In this document: one piece after another, positions 58,687 to 64,000 of the stretch
Position numbering within the stretch: position 1 is the first letter of the stretch
Layout: each line of letters starts with the position of its first letter
Assembly (NCBI RefSeq): GCF_000372465.1
Contig: NZ_AQUZ01000017.1
Coordinates: forward strand, 89,913-153,912
Source of the DNA: Kribbella catacumbae DSM 19601
GTDB lineage: Bacteria; Actinomycetota; Actinomycetes; Propionibacteriales; Kribbellaceae
DNA: 64,000 nucleotides
Direction of reading: 5' to 3'
Position numbers and translations under genes: made by a program
The notes under the pieces: generated by a model
Told to the model about the DNA's origin: nothing
Databases searched by the model: none
Seen by the model: only the letters and a program-made list of their open reading frames with translations

Positions 58687-60009
58687 ATGCGGCCCAGTGC
58701 CCGCCAACGCAGTGCCGTCCTGGCGCTCGCCTGCAGCCTCACCCTGCTCGCGACTGCCTGCGGCGGAGACCCCCAGTCCTCCTCGGATTCCGGATCCGAG
58801 CAGGACGGCCCGACCATCCGGCTGACCATCGCGACGTTCAACGAGTTCGGCTACGACGACCTGTACGCCGAGTACGAGGCCGAGCACCCGAACATCAAGA
58901 TCACCCCGCGTAAGGCCAAGACGGTCGACGAGCACATCAAGAACCTCGAGACGAACCTGGCCGCCGGGTCCGGGCTGGCCGACATCGAGGCGATGGAGGT
59001 CAGCTGGATCTACAAGTACCTGGCCAAGGCCGACAAGTTCGTCGACCTGCGCGACCACGGCGCGAACGACCTGAAGGAACGCTGGCTGGACTGGAAGGTG
59101 GCCGGCGCCACCACCAGCAGCGGCAAGATCATCGGCTACGGCACCGACATCGGTCCGGAGGCGATCTGCTACCGCAAGGACCTGTTCGCCAAGGCCGGGC
59201 TGCCGACCGATCGCGCCGAGGTCGCCAAACTGTTCCCGGACTGGCCGTCGTACTTCGCCGCCGGCCGCAAGTTCAAGCAGAAGGTGCCCAACTCGGCCTG
59301 GTACGACTCCGCGGTCCTGACCTGGGAAGCGATGCGCAACCAGCTCATCGAGGCCTACTACTCGAACAACGATCGCTACCTCGGCGCCGAGAACCCGCTG
59401 CTGAAGCAGACCTGGGACCAGATCGTCGAAGGCACCAAGGACGGCCTGTCCGCCAAGCTGCCCGCGTGGAGCGACGCGTGGAACAAATCCTTCCGCACCG
59501 ACGCGTTCGCCACGATGGCGTGCCCGGGCTGGCTGCTCGGCGTGATCCAGGACAATGCCGGCAGCTTCGGCAAGGGCAAGTGGGACGTCGCAGGAGTGTT
59601 CCCCGACGGTGGCGGCAACTGGGGTGGCTCGTACCTGACGGTCCCGGTCCAGTCGGCCCAGCCGGCCGAGGCAGCCAAGCTCGCCGCCTGGCTGACCGCG
59701 CCGGAACAGCAGATCAAGGTCTTCAAGAAGGTCGGCTCGTTCCCGTCCACGGTCGACGCGTACGACGCGCCGCAGGTGAAAAGCCAGGTGAACCAGTACT
59801 TCAACAACGCCCCGGTCGGCAAGATCTTCATCGACCGGGCCAAGAACGTCATCCTCAAACAGCACAAGGGCCCTCGGGACGGTGAGATCAACCAGGTCTT
59901 CACCAGGGCGCTGGCCCGCGTCGACGAAGGCAAGCAGCAACCCGACGACGCATGGCGCCAAGCGCTGCGCGAAGCCGACAAGACGGCCAACCTGCGCAAG
60001 GGAGGCTAG
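58687..60009 (+). CDS. CebE-like sugar-binding lipoprotein of an ABC transporter
   Basis: The 440-residue lipoprotein has lipobox LATAC (Cys25) and a solute-binding family 1 core: IRLTIATFNEFGYDDLYAEYE, ADIEAMEVSWIYKYLAKADKF, FRTDAFATMACPGWLLGVI and WGGSYLTVPVQSAQPAEAAK. It resembles cellobiose/cellotriose-binding CebE (from memory). The palindrome upstream and the CebR-like gene downstream support that. Permease genes cebF/cebG and a beta-glucosidase, expected between them, are absent: only 83 bases separate the two genes. Confidence 0.78.
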   Translation: MRPSARQRSAVLALACSLTLLATACGGDPQSSSDSGSEQDGPTIRLTIATFNEFGYDDLYAEYEAEHPNIKITPRKAKTVDEHIKNLETNLAAGSGLADIEAMEVSWIYKYLAKADKFVDLRDHGANDLKERWLDWKVAGATTSSGKIIGYGTDIGPEAICYRKDLFAKAGLPTDRAEVAKLFPDWPSYFAAGRKFKQKVPNSAWYDSAVLTWEAMRNQLIEAYYSNNDRYLGAENPLLKQTWDQIVEGTKDGLSAKLPAWSDAWNKSFRTDAFATMACPGWLLGVIQDNAGSFGKGKWDVAGVFPDGGGNWGGSYLTVPVQSAQPAEAAKLAAWLTAPEQQIKVFKKVGSFPSTVDAYDAPQVKSQVNQYFNNAPVGKIFIDRAKNVILKQHKGPRDGEINQVFTRALARVDEGKQQPDDAWRQALREADKTANLRKGG

Positions 60010-60092
60010 GGCACGGCGGTGTCTCCGGCGGCCGGGGCCTGATTGGTACTACGGTGTCAAGGTCAGATTCAGCCGGGGGAGGTCCGTTGTCG

Positions 60093-61106
60093 ATGCAGGG
60101 GCAGGACAGTGGGTCTCCGACGTTGGAGCAGGTGGCCGCGCTGGCTGGGGTTTCGCGGGCGACGGTCTCGCGGGTGGTGAACGGGTCGCCCAAGGTGCTG
60201 CCGGAGACGGTGGCGGCGGTCGAGCGCGCGATCGGTGAGCTCGGCTATGTGCCGAACCGGGCCGCCCGCGCGCTGGTGACGCGCCGGACCGACTCGGTGG
60301 CGCTCGTAGTACCGGAGCCGGACAGCAGGGTGTTCTCGGACCCTTTTTTCGGTGACATCCTGCGCGGGATCAGCAGGACCCTGGCGCCGACCTCGTCGCA
60401 GCTCGTGCTGCTGATCGAGCCCGCCGAGGGTGACGACCAGCGGTTGCTGCGCTACCTGCGTGGCGGTCACGTGGATGGCGCGATCATCGTCAGCCACCAC
60501 GGCCGCGACAACGTGCTGCAGGAGCTGGCGCAGTTGCCGCTGCCGATCGTGTTCAGCGCGCGTCCGCTCGGCGTCGAAGTACCGGTCGCGAGTGTCGACG
60601 TCGACAATGTCGCCGGAGCGCGGACCGCTATCGAGTACCTGCTGTCGATCGGGCGGCGCAAGATCGGCACCGTTGCCGGGCCGCTCGACATGACCGCCGG
60701 CCTTGACCGGCTGACCGGGTACAAGGAAGTGGCGGCCGAGGCTGGCATTGCCGAGGCCGTTGCCTATGGCGACTTCACGGCTGACGGTGGCGAGCAGGCA
60801 ACGCTGCAGCTGCTCGGTGAGCACCCGGATCTCGACGGGATCTTCGTCGCCAACGATCTGATGGCGACGGCGACCCTGCGCGTCCTGTCGCAGCTCGGGA
60901 AGCGAGTGCCGGAAGACGTTGCCGTGGTCGGGTTCGACGACTCCGTGGTGGCGACCACGACCACGCCCAAGCTGACCACGGTGCGCCAGCCGGTTGAGAA
61001 GCTCGGCGCGCGGCTGGCCGAGATACTGCTCGCGAAGCTCGCTGGTGCCGACCTGACCAGTCCCGAGATCTATGACACCGAATTGATCATCCGTGGCTCT
61101 GCCTGA
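60093..61106 (+). CDS. CebR-like LacI-family repressor
   Basis: The 337-residue protein has an N-terminal LacI HTH (TLEQVAALAGVSRATVSRVV) with hinge (YVPNRAARALV) and a periplasmic-binding-like effector domain (DGIFVANDLMATATLRVL, VAVVGFDDSVVATTTTPKLT). DPFFGDILRGISRTL and HVDGAIIVSHHG are shared with CebR-type proteins. It most likely binds the GAGAGCGCTCTC site and responds to cello-oligosaccharides. ATG 60093 is preferred; TTG 60087 is closer to GGGGGAGG. Confidence 0.87.
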   Translation: MQGQDSGSPTLEQVAALAGVSRATVSRVVNGSPKVLPETVAAVERAIGELGYVPNRAARALVTRRTDSVALVVPEPDSRVFSDPFFGDILRGISRTLAPTSSQLVLLIEPAEGDDQRLLRYLRGGHVDGAIIVSHHGRDNVLQELAQLPLPIVFSARPLGVEVPVASVDVDNVAGARTAIEYLLSIGRRKIGTVAGPLDMTAGLDRLTGYKEVAAEAGIAEAVAYGDFTADGGEQATLQLLGEHPDLDGIFVANDLMATATLRVLSQLGKRVPEDVAVVGFDDSVVATTTTPKLTTVRQPVEKLGARLAEILLAKLAGADLTSPEIYDTELIIRGSA

Positions 61107-61112
61107 GACGGT

Positions 61113-61952
61113 CTACGGCGGATCGTTCTGGAACTGGAACTGCACGCGGACCGACCCGTCCAGCGGGACCACCAGGGTGGTGTTCGACGCGTTCCACTGC
61201 TGCGGCACGAGGAACAACCGGTTCTGCCCGACCACGAGCAGCCGCAACCCGCGGTACCGGTAGTTGAAGGTCTGGCCGGTACCCGTGCCGGTCCGCAGCG
61301 AGGTCTCCTCGATCCCTGGCGACCGCAGTTGCAGCCGTTCCTTGGTGTCGAGGATGACCACGGGGAACTGCTTCAGGTTCTCCGCATCCGACTTCGCCAG
61401 CCCGCGGCCGGAGTACTGCGCTGTCGTGGCCGTTGCCCAGAACGCACTGGTTGTCGTGACGACCGCGAGCAGTCCGAGCAGCACGTACTGCGGTTTGAGG
61501 CCGGCCGATTTGCGATCGACGTACGAGAGGTAGCCCAGGGTCGCCGCGGCCAGGCCGATCACGACTGGGACGACCAGGGCGTAGTACGGGAGGCCGCCGA
61601 GCAGGGGATAGCCGATCAGGCCCACTACACCGAGGAGCAGCAGCGCGATCGCGACGATCTTGGCCCGGCGGATGCTCGTCGCGCTCGGCTGGATCGCGTT
61701 GTGCAGCAGGAGTCCGGCGACGGCCAGCAGCGTGATGCCGAGCAGCGGGACCAGTAGCGGTTGCGGGCTGCGCATCACGTAGTCCTGGGTGCTCAGGCCG
61801 ATGGTGTCGACATCGATCCCGAAGTACTCGTACTGCGAACGGGCGGAGACGTAGCCGAAGTAGAACAGCAGGCCGCTGATCAGCGTCACGGGCGCGACGA
61901 TGCCGGCCGCGAAACTCACCCAGCGTTCGGCCGGGGACCGCTCGTCAGCCAC
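61113..61952 (-). CDS. membrane protein of unknown function
   Basis: The 279-residue protein has five predicted membrane helices (VTLISGLLFYFGYV, LLVPLLGITLLAVAGLLL, IVAIALLLLGVVGLIGY, ALVVPVVIGLAAATLGYL, VLLGLLAVVTTTSAFWA) and then an extracytoplasmic C-terminal part with RLLVVGQNRLFLVPQQW and TTLVVPLDGSVRVQFQF. No family is recognised. GTG 61952 overlaps the end of the lipoprotein gene by eight bases, so the two are probably a pair. It converges with the CebR-like gene with a six-base gap. Confidence 0.7.
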   Translation of the reverse strand: MADERSPAERWVSFAAGIVAPVTLISGLLFYFGYVSARSQYEYFGIDVDTIGLSTQDYVMRSPQPLLVPLLGITLLAVAGLLLHNAIQPSATSIRRAKIVAIALLLLGVVGLIGYPLLGGLPYYALVVPVVIGLAAATLGYLSYVDRKSAGLKPQYVLLGLLAVVTTTSAFWATATTAQYSGRGLAKSDAENLKQFPVVILDTKERLQLRSPGIEETSLRTGTGTGQTFNYRYRGLRLLVVGQNRLFLVPQQWNASNTTLVVPLDGSVRVQFQFQNDPP

Positions 61953-62550
61953 CCGGCGAGCCTGGCGCTGGCGTGAAGGTGATCTGACTCCCCGGATTCT
62001 CGCCCTCCAGGGACTTCTGGCAGTCTGCCTCGGTCGCGCACTCGGCGAACGCCGGAATCCTCAGCTCGACCGGGTCGCCTTCGGTGACTTGCTTGACGCC
62101 GACATAGCAGGGATTGAAGCCGCTCGACCGCCAGACGATCTCCGCGGTGCATCGGGGTGACTTGTCGCCGCAGCCGGTCTGATCGAAGGTGAAAACGCCT
62201 TCGGGAACGAGTTTCGGCGAGCCGATCTTGATCGTCGTACCGTCCGGGATCGGGGTGCGGCCCAGCCAGTTCACCTCGGCGCACTGGTAGCCCTCTTCGG
62301 TGGGCGCGGCGTTGCCACCGATCGGCGCCGACACGATCTCGATCGACGGCTTCTTCTGCGTCGGCTGGGTCGTCTCCGGCTCGGTCGGCTCGACCGGCGG
62401 CTCGGTCGGCTCGATCGGCTCGGGCTGGGTGGCGGTAGACGTGGGGTCCGGAGGCACGATCGTGCCTTGGTTGTCCCCGGCCGTATCGCCGGCGCAGCCG
62501 AACGGCAGCATCAGCAGACCAGCCACCGCGATCGGACGCCACAGGGTCAT
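61945..62550 (-). CDS. lipoprotein with Pro/Thr/Glu-rich linker
   Basis: The 201-residue precursor has lipobox LPFGC (Cys19), then a PTE-rich linker (about residues 35-68, repeating EPTEP) that likely spans the cell wall, and a folded domain with four cysteines (FDQTGCGDKSPRCTAEIVW, FNPCYVGVKQV, FAECATEADCQKSL). The paired cysteines suggest disulfides. Function is unknown. It overlaps the downstream membrane protein gene by eight bases and may sit over it at the surface. Confidence 0.7.
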   Translation of the reverse strand: MTLWRPIAVAGLLMLPFGCAGDTAGDNQGTIVPPDPTSTATQPEPIEPTEPPVEPTEPETTQPTQKKPSIEIVSAPIGGNAAPTEEGYQCAEVNWLGRTPIPDGTTIKIGSPKLVPEGVFTFDQTGCGDKSPRCTAEIVWRSSGFNPCYVGVKQVTEGDPVELRIPAFAECATEADCQKSLEGENPGSQITFTPAPGSPGG

Positions 62551-62614
62551 GGCAACCACCCCCAAAATCAGGATGGCCTTCCTGGTTGCTCAGGACAACA
62601 CTTCGTTGCCTACC

Positions 62615-62678
62615 GTGATCATTCCTGGCTGTGATCAGTCCTGGCTGTGATCAATCCCGGCTGTGATCAGTCCTGGGT
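62615..62678. repeat. 16-bp tandem repeat, four units, at the 3' end of the DUF3097 gene
   Basis: Units of GTGATCA-x-TCCTGGCT start at 62615, 62631, 62647 and 62663, each differing by one to three bases. The fourth unit contains the stop and last codons of the DUF3097 gene (minus strand), so, as at 9295, expansion began at a gene's end. The TGATCA core is palindromic. Confidence 0.8.
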
Positions 62679-63491
62679 GGCGAAGTCGATCAGTTCCTCG
62701 ACCCGGCCGAGCAGTTCCGGCTCGAGATCGGCGAAGCTGCGGACCTTGGAGAGGATGTGCTTCCAGGCGGCCGCGACATCGGCCTGGTCGGTGGCCGGCC
62801 AGCCGAACGTCTGCAGCACGCCCTTCTTCCAGTCCTGACCGTGCGGGATCTTCGGCCAGGCCGCGATCCCCAGCGACGACGGCTTGACGGCTTCCCAGAT
62901 GTCGATGAACGGGTGGCCGACCACGAGCACGTGCCGGTTGTTCACCTGAGCCGCGATCTTCGACTCCTTCGAGCCGTCGACCAGGTGATCGACGAGTACG
63001 CCGAGCCGCCGGCCGGGCCCGGGCTGGAACCGGTTCACGATCGCGGGCAGGTCGTCGATGCCCTCGAGGTACTCGACCACGACGCCCTCGATCCGCAGGT
63101 CGTCACCCCAGACCCGCTCGACCAGCTCGGCGTCATGCCGGCCTTCGACGTAGATCCGGCTGGCCCGCGCGACCTTGGCCCGCACGTTCGACACCGCGAC
63201 CGACCCCGAAGCCGTATGCGTCTTCTTGGCCGGCCCAGCCTTCTTCGGCGCGACCAGATTGACCGGCTTACCGTCCACCCAGAACCCCGGCCCGAGCGGA
63301 TAGGTCTTGATCTTCCCGAACCGGTCCTCGAGATCGACCACCCCGTGCTCCCACCGAACCACCGCCCCGACGTACCCAGAACTGGGCTCCTCGACCACCA
63401 GCCCTTTCTCGATCACCAGATCGACAGTCCGCCCAGTCTTGGGCTTCCGCCAGTCCCCCGACAGCACATCTCTCCCATACCGATCAGCCAC
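62667..63491 (-). CDS. DUF3097 protein
   Basis: The 274-residue protein has an N-terminal part with RDVLSGDWRKPKTGRTVDLV and a C-terminal Toprim-like domain: RIYVEGRHDAELVERVWGDDLR (E then DxE-like), VLVDHLVDGSKESKIAA and HVLVVGHPFIDIWEAVKP. This conserved actinobacterial protein lies near hemW and hrcA in many genomes; its function is unknown, though the acidic Toprim-like motifs suggest nucleic-acid work. GTG 63491 is chosen because sequence further upstream is not conserved-looking. Confidence 0.87.
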   Translation of the reverse strand: MADRYGRDVLSGDWRKPKTGRTVDLVIEKGLVVEEPSSGYVGAVVRWEHGVVDLEDRFGKIKTYPLGPGFWVDGKPVNLVAPKKAGPAKKTHTASGSVAVSNVRAKVARASRIYVEGRHDAELVERVWGDDLRIEGVVVEYLEGIDDLPAIVNRFQPGPGRRLGVLVDHLVDGSKESKIAAQVNNRHVLVVGHPFIDIWEAVKPSSLGIAAWPKIPHGQDWKKGVLQTFGWPATDQADVAAAWKHILSKVRSFADLEPELLGRVEELIDFATQD

Positions 63492-63876
63492 CCCCCAACC
63501 GTATGCGCTCCATCCCTCCTTCCCCGTCAACCACACCCCGGTACTACGTCCCCCACTCGCTCGAGACAAGCCACCCACCTCGACCTTGAGCACGGCGTAG
63601 TCAGTCCCCTGCCCAAAACACGCCTAGGCGGTACCCAAAGTCCCGCTGCTTCCCCTACCCCAACCGACCTTGGGCACCCGCCAGTCGCTCCTTCGGCAAA
63701 AGGCTGACTTCCCGGTGCCCAAAGATGACATGCATGGGCCCGTTGGCGGCGGGGCTGGGGATATCGGTGCGGCTGCTGAGGTGACCTCCTCAGCTCAGTC
63801 GCATCATCATCGGTTGTATCTATCCGTTTGCGTTGCGGGCGCTGGTGTGCCCGTTGGGAGCTTGAGGAGGTCCCTG
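63492..63876. other. intergenic region upstream of IS110-type transposase
   Basis: No gene is seen. CCCAAAG occurs three times nearby (GGTACCCAAAG at about 63631, its reversed form CTTGGGCACC at 63671, and GGTGCCCAAAG at 63714), and a small hairpin CTGAGG-TGACCT-CCTCAG lies at about 63776. The left end of the insertion element should fall here but cannot be placed, since IS110 members usually lack clear terminal repeats. Confidence 0.4.
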
Positions 63877-64000
63877 ATGTCTATCGTAGGAGGATTGGAC
63901 GTTCATCGGAAGCAGATCACGTTCGACTATCTCGAGGTGGAGTCCGGGCAGGTGTGGTGTGGTCAGATCGCCCCGGCCGATCGGGTGCATTTGGCCGGGT
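63877..64000 (+). mobile_element. IS110-family transposase, N-terminal part (runs off window)
   Basis: The first 41 residues read SIVGGLDVHRKQITFDYLE and SGQVWCGQIAPADRVHLAG. GLDVHRK with Asp8 is the first strand of the RuvC-like DEDD domain of IS110-family recombinases. GGAGG at 63866-63870 precedes the ATG. IS110 elements move through seek-type or bridge-RNA-guided recombination, with the guide RNA encoded in the element's non-coding end. The rest lies beyond the window. Confidence 0.8.

Overview
The window is high-GC actinobacterial DNA, most likely from Kribbella or a near relative (inferred from gene content; no search was run). A conserved actinobacterial backbone is spread across it: degV, comEA, comEC, holA, rpsT, lepA, hemW and a DUF3097 gene. 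In many actinobacteria rpsT, lepA, hemW and the DUF3097 gene lie close together. Here about 39 kb of accessory genes separate lepA (ends 18225) from hemW (starts 57235).

Layout. 0-9.8 kb: tail of a TPR protein, a PPOX-type flavoenzyme, degV, the DNA-uptake pair comEA/comEC, holA, an NgcE-like sugar-binding lipoprotein without permeases, and rpsT. 10-16.2 kb: a large secreted subtilase, a broken kinase-like gene, and an ECF sigma factor coupled to a membrane-anchored propeller protein, with a truncated paralogue beside it. 16.3-20.4 kb: lepA, an APH(6)-like kinase, a MOSC protein and a collapsed MFS gene. 20.3-24.6 kb: a uronate module (IclR regulator, KduD, KduI, divergent sodium:solute symporter) with shared palindromes, then a tautomerase stub. 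24.6-29.2 kb: asd, a secreted PNGase A-like enzyme and an acyl-CoA synthetase. 29.2-31.6 kb: gene-poor repeat-bearing DNA and an AbiE toxin-antitoxin locus with a broken toxin. 31.8-37.5 kb: small proteins, an APC transporter, a TetR scrap, a lipoate ligase-like gene, a PadR/DUF1048 operon and an LLM oxidoreductase. 38-42.1 kb: a SigG-type ECF factor, a repeat-rich gap, and an ECF41 factor facing an NTF2-like/YceI pair across two promoters matching the ECF41 motif. 42.1-48.6 kb: two related secreted proteins, two Gfo/Idh/MocA dehydrogenases, and a glutathione-type operon (gshA-gshB-MAPEG) with a divergent MarR gene. 48.6-57.1 kb: a PHP-phosphatase scar, a kinase, an HTH regulator, a membrane phosphoesterase, a STAND-like ATPase and a SnoaL/methyltransferase pair. 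57.1-64 kb: hemW, a CebE-like binding protein and CebR-like repressor without permeases, a lipoprotein/membrane pair, the DUF3097 gene, and the start of an IS110-family transposase.

Two themes stand out. First, at least seven genes are reduced to stubs or have lost their middles (kinase 13.0 kb, propeller 15.6 kb, MFS 19.8 kb, tautomerase 24.5 kb, AbiEii 30.2 kb, TetR 34.5 kb, PHP 48.6 kb), and two sugar-binding proteins lack permeases; this looks like deletion-driven erosion. Second, non-coding DNA carries structured repeats: two 108-bp elements with 28-bp inverted ends (3.1 and 57.1 kb), two hairpin elements built on CCCGACCGACAGGA (29.9 and 39.8 kb), a dispersed GCGACGCAGGAGC repeat, and two tandem arrays that each begin inside a stop-codon region.
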